Below, one piece after another: positions 31,260-40,307 of a DNA stretch of 61,552 bases. The notes under the pieces are model-generated. The model was not told where the DNA came from. It saw only the letters and a program-made list of their open reading frames with translations, and searched no databases. The translations under genes were made by a program, and so were the position numbers. How positions within the stretch are numbered: position 1 is the first letter of the stretch; each line of letters starts with the position of its first letter. Origin of the DNA: Candidatus Gastranaerophilales bacterium (GTDB lineage Bacteria; Cyanobacteriota; Vampirovibrionia; Gastranaerophilales; Gastranaerophilaceae); assembly GCA_944325585.1 (NCBI GenBank), contig CALVAS010000002.1, positions 1 through 61,552 on the forward strand, read 5' to 3'.

Positions 31260-31355
31260 TATTACTCCACACAAATTTATGCAATATATTAATATCCGTA
31301 AAAGAAATATTTTGTCAGTTAGGTGTTTATAATTTACATTTTTTTACAAAATATT

Positions 31356-32201
31356 TTACGCGTAAATGCTGAAAAATATTAAAGTTCCAATACCTGCCAA
31401 GATACAGTACCAGCCAAATATTGCAAGTGAAAATTTGGAAACAAATTTAAGAAAATATTTTATACATGCATATCCGACAAGTCCAGAAACTATAGTTCCG
31501 CAGATTATGGATAACCAGTTGTAGGTGACTGCTTCATGAAGGTCAATTTTAATGAACGGATACACCATGGATGCCCCTAGAATAATAGGGATACTTAAAA
31601 GAAAGGAATATTTTGCCGCAGTAATTCTGTCTAACCCCGTAAATAGTCCTGTCGCGATTGTCCAGCCTGAGCGTGAAAGTCCCGGAAGAACGGCAAGCCC
31701 CTGTGCAAGTGCAATCAGAATTGAACTTTTCAAATCAACATTTTCTTTTCTTGCAACAACGTTTTTGGAGATATATTCGCTTACAAAAAGTGCGATTCCG
31801 GTAATTACAAGAAGGCCGCCGACAATTGCAGGTGAAAAGACAAGCATTTCCGCAAAATCATGGAGCGGAAGCGCCAGTGCAACAGTTATAATTGTACCGA
31901 GAATTATATACAGTCCGATTTTAGCTTCCTGATTTGAATAATCTTTTGTTTTTACGGCATGTATTAATGCTTTCAAAATCGACCAGATTTCTTTGCGGAA
32001 AAATATTAAAACAGCAATTAACGTTCCGAAGTGCAGCATAATATCAAAAAATACTTCTTCGTTTGACTGCTGAACAATTTCTATTCCCTTAAAAACTTTG
32101 TAGAAATTAGAAGTAAAAACAAGGTGTGCAGAGCTTGAAATCGGTAAAAATTCACTCAATCCCTGTACAATTCCCATTAATATTGCCTGTATAAAATTCA
32201 T
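31356..32201 (-). CDS. uppP: Undecaprenyl-diphosphatase
   Basis: A 281-residue polytopic membrane enzyme (BacA/UppP) that recycles undecaprenyl diphosphate to the monophosphate carrier for peptidoglycan and O-antigen precursors. GIVQGLSEFLPISSSAHLVF (residues 10-29, the E-rich box) and LPGLSRSGWTIATGLFTGLD (about 172-191, the PGxSRSG box) are both intact. At least seven hydrophobic segments. GAGGAG precedes the ATG. It is the last gene of kdsD-kdsC-queD-uppP, 3 bp after queD. Confidence 0.95.
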   Translation of the reverse strand: MNFIQAILMGIVQGLSEFLPISSSAHLVFTSNFYKVFKGIEIVQQSNEEVFFDIMLHFGTLIAVLIFFRKEIWSILKALIHAVKTKDYSNQEAKIGLYIILGTIITVALALPLHDFAEMLVFSPAIVGGLLVITGIALFVSEYISKNVVARKENVDLKSSILIALAQGLAVLPGLSRSGWTIATGLFTGLDRITAAKYSFLLSIPIILGASMVYPFIKIDLHEAVTYNWLSIICGTIVSGLVGYACIKYFLKFVSKFSLAIFGWYCILAGIGTLIFFSIYA

Positions 32202-32204
32202 TGA

Positions 32205-32570
32205 TTATTGCTCCTCTTCATAATAGCTGGCGCATGATGTCTGTGTTTCCCAAACGGAAATCTTGCTTAATTGAACGATTTTTTCTTTTAATTTTGAATA
32301 AATAAAAGCTGCAATCATTTCTGACGACGGACTTTCGTTATGAAATTCCGGAATTTCATTAATGTCTTTGTGGTCAAGAAGATCAAGAACCGCATTAAGT
32401 TCCCGCTTTAAAACCTTATAGTCAATCAAAATATTACTTTTATCAAGGGTTTCACCTTTAACGTATGCTTCTACCATCCAGTTGTGTCCATGCTGGTTTT
32501 CGCATTCGCCGTCATAATTAAGTAAGTGATGTGCGGCTGAAAAAAATGCCTGTGTTTTAATTTCGTACAT
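32205..32570 (-). CDS. queD: 6-carboxytetrahydropterin synthase QueD
   Basis: A 121-residue enzyme that converts 7,8-dihydroneopterin triphosphate to 6-carboxytetrahydropterin in queuosine (7-deazaguanine) synthesis. FSAAHHL (first zinc His), CENQHGHNW (catalytic Cys then two zinc His, about residues 23-31), the LDHKDIN segment (about 65-71) and the C-terminal VWETQTSCASY with its Glu are conserved. Length is normal. queC and queE are not seen here. AGAAGGA precedes the start. Confidence 0.93.
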   Translation of the reverse strand: MYEIKTQAFFSAAHHLLNYDGECENQHGHNWMVEAYVKGETLDKSNILIDYKVLKRELNAVLDLLDHKDINEIPEFHNESPSSEMIAAFIYSKLKEKIVQLSKISVWETQTSCASYYEEEQ

Positions 32571-32606
32571 ATTTAATATCCTTCTGCCGTTTTGCGGCTT
32601 AAATTG

Positions 32607-33095
32607 TTATCTGTTTTTAAGAATGAGTTCGCAAAACTCTCTGACTGCACCCCGCCCTCCGTTTTTTGACGAAATAAAATGCGCGGATTGTTTTACTGCA
32701 TCAACCGCATCATTAGGACAGCCTGCAAGACCTGCTTTTTCCAAAATGCACAAGTCCGGAATATCATCACCCATGTATGCGGTATTTTCAAGCGTCAGAT
32801 TGTATTTTTTTAGAATTTCTTGTAAAGTTTCGATTTTATTTTTGGAACCCTGATGAATTTCTTTGAATTTAAGGTTTTCTGCGCGGTGCTGAACTGTACC
32901 GTTGCAGCGTGCCGTAATTATTGCGGTTATAATCCCTGCATTGTTAAGCATTGTGATACCCTGGCCGTCTTTTGCGTTAAACGTTTTATATTCAACACCG
33001 TTTTCATCATACGTTATGCTTCCGTCAGTCATAACGCCGTCAACATCAAAGGCTGCAAGTTTAATTTTTGATGCTCTCAATTCCAAATCATTCAT
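32607..33095 (-). CDS. kdsC: KDO-8-phosphate phosphatase
   Basis: A 162-residue C0-type HAD phosphatase. LAAFDVDGVMTDGSITY (residues 13-29, DxDG nucleophile), NAKDGQGI, ITARC (about 60), QGSKNKIETL and MGDDIPDL (about 108-115) are the family motifs. It removes phosphate from KDO-8-P in the synthesis of 3-deoxy-manno-octulosonate, the sugar joining lipid A to the LPS core. It starts 3 bp after kdsD. kdsA and kdsB are not in the window. Confidence 0.94.
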   Translation of the reverse strand: MNDLELRASKIKLAAFDVDGVMTDGSITYDENGVEYKTFNAKDGQGITMLNNAGIITAIITARCNGTVQHRAENLKFKEIHQGSKNKIETLQEILKKYNLTLENTAYMGDDIPDLCILEKAGLAGCPNDAVDAVKQSAHFISSKNGGRGAVREFCELILKNR

Positions 33096-33098
33096 ATT

Positions 33099-34085
33099 TT
33101 AAGCAACTCCTGCCTTTAATAAGTCATGGATATGAATAACTCCGATTGGTTTGTTATTTGCGTCTACAACAGCAAGAGCAGTGATTGAATATTTTTCCAT
33201 AATGTTTAATGCACTTGCGCCGTATGAGTCTGCTGAAATTGTTTTCGGATTTTTTGTCATAACTTCTTTAATCAGCAGATTGGAGGTGTTGTTATATTTT
33301 AATAAAGTTCTTCTGATGTCTCCGTCTGTTAAAACTCCGGTTAAAACTCCGTTGTTATCCAGAATCATTGCCATGCCGAGTTTGAATTGAGTAATGATTT
33401 CGATTACATCCGTAAACTTGTCATTTTCATGTGCAACAGGCAGTTTTGCTTTATCGGCAAGCATAAGATCTCCGACTTTGTAGAGGAATCCTTTTCCAAG
33501 AGCGCCTGACGGGTGGAAAATAAGAAAATCTTCTTCTGAAAAGCCTCTTTTTTCCAGTAAGCAAACCGCAAGAGCATCACCCATAGCAAGGGTTGCTGTT
33601 GTGCTGGCTGTCGGTGCTTTATTAAGCGGGCATGCTTCGCGCTCGACCGAAATGTCAAGAGTTACGTCGCTGGCATGAGAAAGCGTTGAATTTAAGTTTC
33701 CGGTCATGCCTATCATTGTGACGCCGAAACGTTTAATCAGCGGAAGAAGGTTTAAGAGTTCCTGCGTTTCGCCGCTGTTTGAAATCGCAATAATCACATC
33801 ATTTCTTGTTATGATTCCGGAGTCTCCGTGAGTGCTTTCTGCAGGATGAAGAAAATATGAAGGTGTTCCGGTTGATGATAATGTTGCTGCTATTTTTCGG
33901 CCGATAAGTCCGGATTTTCCCATTCCCGTAACGATTACACGGCCTTTACAGTTGTATAAAATTTCAATAGCTTTATCAAATTCCTCACCGATATTATTTT
34001 TCAGTCTCAGAATAGAATTAGCTTCAATTGTCAAAACTTCTTTTGCAAGTTCGTTAATATTTTTTGCTGCCATTACGATACCCAT
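33099..34085 (-). CDS. kdsD: Arabinose-5-phosphate isomerase
   Basis: A 328-residue enzyme that interconverts ribulose 5-phosphate and arabinose 5-phosphate, the KDO precursor. An SIS domain (about residues 40-180: GMGKSGLIGRKIAATLSSTG, HGDSGIITRNDVIIAISNSG) is followed by two CBS repeats (about 205-325, GVLTDGDIRR and GVIHIHDLLKAG). The ATG at 34085 has AGGAAGG with good spacing, so it is kept over the one at 34073. First gene of the kdsD-kdsC-queD-uppP unit. Confidence 0.95.
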   Translation of the reverse strand: MGIVMAAKNINELAKEVLTIEANSILRLKNNIGEEFDKAIEILYNCKGRVIVTGMGKSGLIGRKIAATLSSTGTPSYFLHPAESTHGDSGIITRNDVIIAISNSGETQELLNLLPLIKRFGVTMIGMTGNLNSTLSHASDVTLDISVEREACPLNKAPTASTTATLAMGDALAVCLLEKRGFSEEDFLIFHPSGALGKGFLYKVGDLMLADKAKLPVAHENDKFTDVIEIITQFKLGMAMILDNNGVLTGVLTDGDIRRTLLKYNNTSNLLIKEVMTKNPKTISADSYGASALNIMEKYSITALAVVDANNKPIGVIHIHDLLKAGVA

Positions 34086-34196
34086 ATCATACCTTCCTAA
34101 TCTTTTTTCAAATTCAAGTATATAATAAAATCATATAAATGTATTAAAAACAGGTGAAATATTAAAATTTATTTATTTTTTGCCGTTTCGGAAGTT

Positions 34197-34475
34197 ATGA
34201 ACGGAATGAAATGTATAAATTTAATATATCCGCAATCATCAAATCCAGAGAAGGCTGCAAATGAAATAAAAAAGATTCTTAAAAAGGCGGAAATTCAGGA
34301 TTTGGAACTGGATTTGTCAGCAATGAATGTTCTTGACGCAGTAAAAGTTCTTGTTTTGACATCTTCATATCTTTATAAAAATCTGCCGGAGGAAAAATTA
34401 AAATTTCGTTTTGTATCCGCAGATATAAAAAGTCTTTTATCTTCATTTTCCTTAAAAAATATGGAAATGGTTTAA
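34197..34475 (+). CDS. Small protein, possible STAS-like fold
   Basis: A 92-residue cytoplasmic protein: MNGMKCINLIYPQSSNPEKA. The alternation of IQDLELDLSAMNVLDAVKVL, an Asp-Leu-Ser followed by helix, then LKFRFVSADIKSLLSSFSL resembles a STAS-type antisigma antagonist or MlaB fold, but no diagnostic residue confirms it. There is no strong Shine-Dalgarno. It stands alone between the divergent kdsD unit and the prepilin-like gene. Function unknown. Confidence 0.5.
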   Translation: MNGMKCINLIYPQSSNPEKAANEIKKILKKAEIQDLELDLSAMNVLDAVKVLVLTSSYLYKNLPEEKLKFRFVSADIKSLLSSFSLKNMEMV

Positions 34476-34537
34476 AGTTGTATAAATTTAAAAACAGTGT
34501 TAAAATAGCAAAGAAGTAAAAATATAAAGGAGCTTAA

Positions 34538-34588
34538 ATGGTGAAAAAACAGACTATGATTGAATTTCAGGGGGGGGGGGGCAAGTAA
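34538..34588 (+). CDS. Short ORF ending at the G12 tract
   Basis: AAAGGAG then ATG at 34538 encodes MVKKQTMIEFQGGGGK and stops at TAA 34586, just after a run of twelve G. The ribosome site is the best one in this region. Removing one G (or adding two) would fuse this frame to the prepilin-like ORF, giving a 53-residue leader. As it stands it is a 16-codon upstream ORF. Confidence 0.55.
   Translation: MVKKQTMIEFQGGGGK
34570..34581 (+). repeat. G12 homopolymer tract
   Basis: Twelve consecutive G (34570-34581) between a well-placed start codon and the prepilin-like frame. In G12 the upstream frame is closed; G11 or G14 would join it. Such tracts are classic slippage sites. A homopolymer-length assembly error is the main alternative. 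Confidence 0.8.
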
Positions 34589-34682
34589 GAACAGCTCTCT
34601 CAACCGTCAAAAGTTAACATTCTTTTCTTTTGCCCTAAATAATGACATATTGTCTAATATATTAGGTATAAAAGAGGGCAGA

Positions 34683-35399
34683 ATGAAAGTTAAAGCATTT
34701 ACCATGGCGGAGGTTTTGATAACCCTCGGGATAATCGGCATTGTAGCGGCAATGACTATGCCGGTGCTAATCGGCAAATATCAAAAACATGTAACCGTAA
34801 CCCGTCTTCAAAAAGTTTATTCCGTATTGTCTCAGGCAATAAACTTTGCGATAAAAGATAACGAAGATATTCAATACTGGGATTTCGAACTTTCATCTCA
34901 GAAATTTATGGAACAATATATTGAACCGTATTTGCAAAATATCGCATCCGTTACTGAATATGATGATACCGACAGGTATTCAAAAATTTATGCGCTCACT
35001 GACGGAACTACATTTTACGGCTGGATGTATAAAAATCCAAGACCTGAAAACCATGACATCACAACATTTTACTCATTTTATGTGGATATAAACGGCGAGA
35101 CAAAGCCAAATCAGTTAGGTCGGGATAAGTTTATATATTATATTTTTCCTGCAAAATCAAGATTTTATAACGGCGGCAAGGGAAATCTTGCTCTAAATAT
35201 TCCGCGGGCAGGGCTTTATCCTGACGGGTACGGAATTGATCGTGAAACATTAAAAAATTATATTTGGCGCGGCTGTAATACAAGTCAAGATGCAGAACCG
35301 CCGGAAGGTTATGAAGGTCATTCACTTGCTGCCGGAGCTTATTGCACTGCTTTGATTATGGTTGACGGTTGGAAAATTTCAGACGATTACAATTGGTAA
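34683..35399 (+). CDS. Prepilin-like protein, possibly phase-variable
   Basis: A 238-residue protein from the ATG at 34683 (AGAGG five bases upstream), with the short classic leader MKVKA and then FTMAEVLITLGIIGIVAAM. Phe +1 and Glu +5 are present, with Ala at -1. The open frame continues upstream to 34560, through the G tract. The mature part has KxxVTVTRLQKVYSVLSQAI after the helix, the motif YVDINGETKPNQLGRDKF (about 145-162), late cysteines, and a C-terminus DGWKISDDYNW. It resembles the 1775-2560 protein throughout. It is likely a minor pilin or pseudopilin. Whether the 34538 or 34683 start is used depends on the G-tract length. Confidence 0.8.
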   Translation: MKVKAFTMAEVLITLGIIGIVAAMTMPVLIGKYQKHVTVTRLQKVYSVLSQAINFAIKDNEDIQYWDFELSSQKFMEQYIEPYLQNIASVTEYDDTDRYSKIYALTDGTTFYGWMYKNPRPENHDITTFYSFYVDINGETKPNQLGRDKFIYYIFPAKSRFYNGGKGNLALNIPRAGLYPDGYGIDRETLKNYIWRGCNTSQDAEPPEGYEGHSLAAGAYCTALIMVDGWKISDDYNW

Positions 35400-35438
35400 A
35401 ATCGACCATATAATTTCTCTTATCTTAAAATCTCTAAT

Positions 35439-35466
35439 TTGCATTTAATTCTTTTTATTATAAGAT
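35439..35466 (+). promoter_or_regulatory. Promoter candidate for the 35504 transporter
   Basis: TTGCAT (35439-35444), 16 bases, TAAGAT (35461-35466), about 38 bp before the ATG. Confidence 0.5.
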
Positions 35467-35503
35467 TGAATGTGTATGGTTACAAATTAAGAGGGAGGTA
35501 TAA

Positions 35504-36829
35504 ATGGAATTTTTACACAATATTGTGCAGGCGCACAGTGTTGCAATCTCTGCAAGCATTTTGATTATTGCTTACATTTTTATTGCGCTTGAAAAAATCC
35601 CGAAAGTTACAATTGCACTTTTGGGCGGCGCAATTACGATTATTCTGGGACTTGTGAGTCAGTCAAAAACTTTAGATGGAGGCTTAGATCCCCATTATTT
35701 TATCAATTTCGTTGATTTCAACGTAATTTTCCTTCTTGTTTCAATGATGATTATCGTAAGCATTGCAACAAGAAGCGGTATGTTCAACTGGATTGCAAAC
35801 CAGTTTCTAAAACTTACCAAAGGTCATCCTGTCGGGGTTTTACTTGTTTTAGGTGCATTTACAGCATTTGCATCAGCATTTCTTGATAATGTTACGACAG
35901 TTATTTTGATTATGCCGGTTACGTTCTTTATTGCAAGCAAACTGGACATAAATCCTGTTCCGTATCTTTTGACGGAAGTTTTTGCATCAAATATCGGCGG
36001 AACTGCTACTTTAATCGGTGATCCTCCGAATATTATTATCGGAAGCGCCGCAGGACTTTCATTTATGGATTTTGTAAATGAGTTAACTCCGATAATTGTT
36101 GTGATAATGATTGTTGTTCTTGCTATTTTGTGGTTGTTCTTCAGAAAAGAGCTTCATACAACTCCCGAAAGAATGGCAGAAGTCGCAAATCTCGACAATT
36201 CAAAAACAATTACTGACTTCCCGCTGATGATTAGAAGCGGAATTGTTCTTGTACTTGTAATACTTGGATTTGTGCTCCATGATGTTACTCATATTGAAAC
36301 CTGTGTTACTGCAATGCTCGGCGCCAGCTTTTTGTTGCTGTTTGAAAAACCGAAAGATATTCTTTGCGATGTTGAATGGAATACGATTTTCTTCTTCATA
36401 GGATTATTTATCATAATCGGCGGTTTGGAAGCGTCAGGCGGAATTGCTTTGATGGCAAAATGGATTCTGAATGTTACGGAAGGTTCTCAATCCGCAACAG
36501 CTATGATTATCCTTTGGGCTTCAGGCTTTATAAGCGGTGTTATTGATAATATTCCGTACACAGCAACAATGACTCCGATGCTTCTGGAAATCAGAAACGT
36601 TATGGGTGCTGAATACACATTGCCTTTGTGGTGGTGCTTGTCTTTGGGTGCATGTCTCGGCGGAAACCTGACAATCATCGGTGCTGCTGCAAACGTTATT
36701 GTATCTGAAACTTCTGCACACCACGGACATAAAATAACCTTTATGCAATTCCTGAAATACGGTGTTGTTGTAATGATTACATCATTAGCATTGAGTACTG
36801 TTTATATCTGGCTGAGATTTTTACACTAA
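35504..36829 (+). CDS. ArsB/NhaD-type ion transporter
   Basis: A 441-residue polytopic membrane protein of the ion transporter superfamily. At least ten hydrophobic segments are visible. Two inverted copies of the hallmark appear: FASAFLDNVTTVILIMPVTF (about residues 125-144) with ASNIGGTATLIGDPPNIIIG (about 165-184), and ISGVIDNIPYTATMTPML (about 345-362) with LGACLGGNLTIIGAAANVI (about 385-403). These are the hairpin regions of ArsB, NhaD and SLC13 carriers. The substrate (Na+/H+, arsenite or dicarboxylate) cannot be told. No ars genes are nearby. GGGAGG precedes the ATG. Confidence 0.88.
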   Translation: MEFLHNIVQAHSVAISASILIIAYIFIALEKIPKVTIALLGGAITIILGLVSQSKTLDGGLDPHYFINFVDFNVIFLLVSMMIIVSIATRSGMFNWIANQFLKLTKGHPVGVLLVLGAFTAFASAFLDNVTTVILIMPVTFFIASKLDINPVPYLLTEVFASNIGGTATLIGDPPNIIIGSAAGLSFMDFVNELTPIIVVIMIVVLAILWLFFRKELHTTPERMAEVANLDNSKTITDFPLMIRSGIVLVLVILGFVLHDVTHIETCVTAMLGASFLLLFEKPKDILCDVEWNTIFFFIGLFIIIGGLEASGGIALMAKWILNVTEGSQSATAMIILWASGFISGVIDNIPYTATMTPMLLEIRNVMGAEYTLPLWWCLSLGACLGGNLTIIGAAANVIVSETSAHHGHKITFMQFLKYGVVVMITSLALSTVYIWLRFLH

Positions 36830-36912
36830 TAATCAGGCTTGATAAAAAGGCGGATGTATAAAAAATTCCCGTTGTTTATTATCATATTGTGAAATAATGA
36901 TGGGGATTTTTT

Positions 36913-37926
36913 ATGAAAAAAATTATCTTTTTTGATGTTCAGGATTACGAGATTGAATATTTAACCTCGGCCTGTCATGGTCGATTTGAGTTTGAAATAA
37001 TCAGAGAGCCGATTAATGATTTGTATAATTTGTCGGATATTCAAAAACAGGTGGAAATAATTTCCTGTTTTACAACTTCGCGGGTAACAAAAGAGGTCTT
37101 AGAAAAGTTTGAAAATCTGAAACTTATAGCATTGAGATCTGTCGGATTTAATCATATTGATATTGACTTCTGTAAAGAAAAGGGAATTTATGTTGAAAAC
37201 ACGCCGAACTATGGAAACATGACAGTTGCGGAATTTGCATTTGCGCTGTTGCTGGATGTTACACGCAAAGTAACATATTCATACAATGACTTAAAGAAAG
37301 CGGTTGTAAATCCGCATAATACAATCGGTGTGGAACTTTTCGGAAAAACAACGGGAATTGTCGGACTCGGCGCAATAGGTGCGGAGATGGCAAGAATTTC
37401 TCACGGTGTCGGGATGAAGATTCTGGGGTTTGATATAAAAGAAAGAGAAGAATTGAAAGAAAAGTATAATGTACAATATACAGATTTTGAAACGTTAGTA
37501 AAAAATTCCGATTTCATTTCGCTTCATTCTCCGCTTACAAAAGACAACTATCATTTGTTTAATAAAGAAGTTTTTGAAATGATGAAGCCGTCTGCATTTA
37601 TAGTAAATACAGCCCGTGGAGAATTGATTGATACACAGGCTCTTTACAATGCATTGACCGATAAAAAAATTGCGGGAGCCGGACTTGATGTTCTGGAGAG
37701 CGAAGAAACGCTTACGGATCCTGATTATCTGGTTGATATCGGCAGAATGACAACTCAGTCGTTGCAGAAAACAGTTTTAAACAACAGTCTTTTAAAACTG
37801 GATAATGTAATAATAACCCCTCATATTGCTTACGATACACACGAGGCAATCAACAGAATTTTGAATACGGCAATTGAAAATATTTTAGCTTTTGCGGAAG
37901 GTAAAATTCAGAATAATGTTTATTAA
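36913..37926 (+). CDS. D-2-hydroxyacid dehydrogenase
   Basis: A 337-residue NAD-dependent enzyme of the D-lactate dehydrogenase group. LIALRSVGFNHIDIDFCKEK (about residues 75-94) holds the substrate Arg region, GIVGLGAIGAEMARI (about 150-164) the nucleotide loop, FIVNTARGELID (about 237) the catalytic Arg, LDVLESE (about 261-267) the catalytic Glu, and ITPHIAYDTHEA (about 302) the catalytic His. Closest in layout to fermentative D-lactate dehydrogenase, which would fit an anaerobe under Rex control, but substrate is not proven. GGGGATTTTTT precedes the ATG. Confidence 0.87.
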   Translation: MKKIIFFDVQDYEIEYLTSACHGRFEFEIIREPINDLYNLSDIQKQVEIISCFTTSRVTKEVLEKFENLKLIALRSVGFNHIDIDFCKEKGIYVENTPNYGNMTVAEFAFALLLDVTRKVTYSYNDLKKAVVNPHNTIGVELFGKTTGIVGLGAIGAEMARISHGVGMKILGFDIKEREELKEKYNVQYTDFETLVKNSDFISLHSPLTKDNYHLFNKEVFEMMKPSAFIVNTARGELIDTQALYNALTDKKIAGAGLDVLESEETLTDPDYLVDIGRMTTQSLQKTVLNNSLLKLDNVIITPHIAYDTHEAINRILNTAIENILAFAEGKIQNNVY

Positions 37927-37989
37927 TAAATGTAAAAAATCTTAAAGTTTTATCATTCCTAATCCGTAAACGGGAATAGGAAGGTTAGA

Positions 37990-39288
37990 ATGACAGAGAA
38001 TTTTATTGTTGAAAATCAGGAAATAGATTATTATATCTCTCCTTTAAACGGAATATGGATGTGGTTTAAGCTGCAGCGTGTTATTAAATCAGGCAAGGCG
38101 ACCTCTATGACATATAATAATCTTGCGGAAATTTGTCAATGGTACGGATTTTACAAAAAAGCCCGTAAATATGTACTAAAAGCTTTACGAATGAACAAAA
38201 ATAATGCTCTTGCATATATCACATTAGGGAATTTAAAAGATTTTGAGGCAGGCAAAAAATACTTTTTAAAGGCACTTAAAATAGGCAGCCGCTATGATTA
38301 TCAGGCTCTGGCGTATCTTGCAGTGTACGAAAGAGATAATTATAAAGAATCAGTTGTTTATTATAAAAGATTTTTTGAATGTCAGAGTGACGATGCGGGT
38401 TATGTTTACTGGCGGGCATTATTAAATGTTGCTTTTCTTGATATTGGTGCCGCAGTTAAAGATTTGCCGCTGCTGTTTAAAAAAATAATAAATGAAAGAC
38501 TATACATTCCGATTTCGTCGATGGGGTGTCTGCTGTTTGCAATCCTTTGGAGCGGGGCATTAGAGTTGTGCTTTCGTGAAAATTTTATTGTTGCAAGAGC
38601 AACAATGCTGCTGAATTCAGACAGGGAAAAAGAGGCTGTTGATATGATTTTTGACGCAGCATCAAAAGGTAAAAATAAAAAACATATAGAAAATGGTTAC
38701 TACTACCTGCTGAATTTCTATTTTGACCGCAAAGAATACAAAAAATGTATTGATATCGCAAACAAAATTCTGATAAAAGAAAAATTTGAAGGAGCTTTCA
38801 TATATAAAATAAGGTCTTATGTGGAGCTTGAAGAATATGATAAAGCTATTGAGCTTATGAAAACGGTAAAAGAAAACTATAAAATTAATTACAGCTTATG
38901 GGGTGATTTTAATATTGGAGTTGTGTATTATAGAATGAAGGATTATGATAATGCGCTTAAGTATTTTAACAAACGGATAATGTCAAATCAGGATCCGGAA
39001 GCCTTAGGCTATAAAGGGATATGTCTGGAGGAAACAGACTGCTACGAAGAAGCTATAAAAGCCTATCAGCGGAGTCTTGAGTATAAACAGGATGACCGCT
39101 GGTATTATCGAATAGCAAACCTTTATTACAGGATGAATGATTACGAAGAAGCTCTTGAGAACATAAACAGAAGCCTTATGCTGTGCAAAGATTCTTACAA
39201 TTACAATCTTAAAGGCGATATTCTGACTTCTCTTAAGCGTATTAAAGAGGCCCGTGCATGCTATAAGAAGGCCGAAGGGCTGGAATAA
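37990..39288 (+). CDS. TPR-repeat protein, unknown role
   Basis: A 432-residue protein with tetratricopeptide repeats through most of its length: AEICQWYGFYKKARKYVLKA (about 46-65), several in the middle, and a good C-terminal run (YYRMKDYDNALKYFNK, CYEEAIKAYQRSLEYK, LYYRMNDYEEALENINR). A hydrophobic stretch near residues 177-192 (SMGCLLFAILWSGALEL) could be a buried helix or a membrane segment. No signal peptide. AGGAAGG precedes the start. The stop codon abuts that of the convergent MCE gene, with no spare base. Role unknown. Confidence 0.8.
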   Translation: MTENFIVENQEIDYYISPLNGIWMWFKLQRVIKSGKATSMTYNNLAEICQWYGFYKKARKYVLKALRMNKNNALAYITLGNLKDFEAGKKYFLKALKIGSRYDYQALAYLAVYERDNYKESVVYYKRFFECQSDDAGYVYWRALLNVAFLDIGAAVKDLPLLFKKIINERLYIPISSMGCLLFAILWSGALELCFRENFIVARATMLLNSDREKEAVDMIFDAASKGKNKKHIENGYYYLLNFYFDRKEYKKCIDIANKILIKEKFEGAFIYKIRSYVELEEYDKAIELMKTVKENYKINYSLWGDFNIGVVYYRMKDYDNALKYFNKRIMSNQDPEALGYKGICLEETDCYEEAIKAYQRSLEYKQDDRWYYRIANLYYRMNDYEEALENINRSLMLCKDSYNYNLKGDILTSLKRIKEARACYKKAEGLE

Positions 39289-40242
39289 TTACCGATTCGG
39301 AACCTTAGGGCTGCAGTTTTTATAACAATTGTTTTTGACAGGTTTACCGAAAATCAGTCTTAATCCGCCGAAATTCTGAGATAACGTTGTTCGTAAGCCT
39401 GAAGTAATTTCTGCAATGTTGCAGGTGATGACCTGTGCATTAGAAATGGTCTTTGCTATGTCCGGCGAATTTTTATTGAGATCATTTGTAAAAATATTGA
39501 TGTTTTTAGTTATTCCGTCAAGATTGTCGGTTGTGATGACTGCATTGGATGAGGTTTTGTCAAAATTGGTGAAAGTATTTTGAAGCTGCTGCTGGTTTAT
39601 TGCACTGTTAAGTTTGAATGCAAAAACACGCAGGCTGTCAGACATTCTGGCAAGATTTCCTGTCATAATCTTTATAGACGGACGGTTTTCGTCCACTGTC
39701 TCAGTCAAAACATTCATCAATTGCGTAAGCGCCTCACTTGTATCTTTAAGATTTTCTAATAGTTCATTTATGTTATTTGAAATTTTGTCAAGATCACCTG
39801 ATAGTGCTTTGCTTGAAAAATAGCTTTCAATATCAACTGTCGTAAAACCGTTAATTCTATCCCCGCTCACAAGCGAAATATCAGAAGGTTCATCAGGATA
39901 AATCAGATTGATAAAATCAATTTCGCGTCTTTCTCTTTTTTCACGTGTCAAAAGCGCTGTTGTATTTATCGGAAGTTTTAAATGCTTCGGATAAAGTACA
40001 ATCGTGACCATTGTTGTTTTGAAGTCGGAACTGGGTTTAATTTTTTCGACTTTTCCTATTCGGTAACCCTTGTAATAAACCGGAATTTTGTTTCTGACAG
40101 GCCGCGCTTCATTAAACACTACTGTAAGATATGTATATGTCTTAAATCTGTAAACGCACATAATTACGCTTAAAATTATAAAAATCACAAGCGCGATTCT
40201 CGATGTGGTTTTCGTTATCGGTGAAGTTAAAAATTCTTTCAT
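39289..40242 (-). CDS. MCE/MlaD-family lipid-transport protein
   Basis: A 317-residue protein with a basic N-terminus, one membrane anchor (about residues 15-32), then an MCE domain (about 35-120; VFNEARPVRNKIPVYYKGYRIGKVEKI is its core). A long helical region with heptad-like Asn/Leu (about 145-285) follows, ending in three Cys near the C-terminus. MlaD-type proteins form periplasmic rings or needles that carry phospholipid or other lipids between membranes. In cyanobacteria and plants single-MCE proteins act with an ABC transporter. No mlaE or mlaF gene is adjacent. Confidence 0.8.
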   Translation of the reverse strand: MKEFLTSPITKTTSRIALVIFIILSVIMCVYRFKTYTYLTVVFNEARPVRNKIPVYYKGYRIGKVEKIKPSSDFKTTMVTIVLYPKHLKLPINTTALLTREKRERREIDFINLIYPDEPSDISLVSGDRINGFTTVDIESYFSSKALSGDLDKISNNINELLENLKDTSEALTQLMNVLTETVDENRPSIKIMTGNLARMSDSLRVFAFKLNSAINQQQLQNTFTNFDKTSSNAVITTDNLDGITKNINIFTNDLNKNSPDIAKTISNAQVITCNIAEITSGLRTTLSQNFGGLRLIFGKPVKNNCYKNCSPKVPNR

Positions 40243-40307
40243 ACCGATAATATTATAATTTTAAACGTTTTTATAAATTGCCGCAGCGTCTATACATGAG
40301 GATAAAT

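Noticed and set aside
31332-31350. TTTACATTTTTTACAAAA upstream of the 30231-31259 gene as an HLR1 box
   Set aside because: Repeat spacing is 9, and the stretch is low-complexity AT-rich DNA where such matches are expected.
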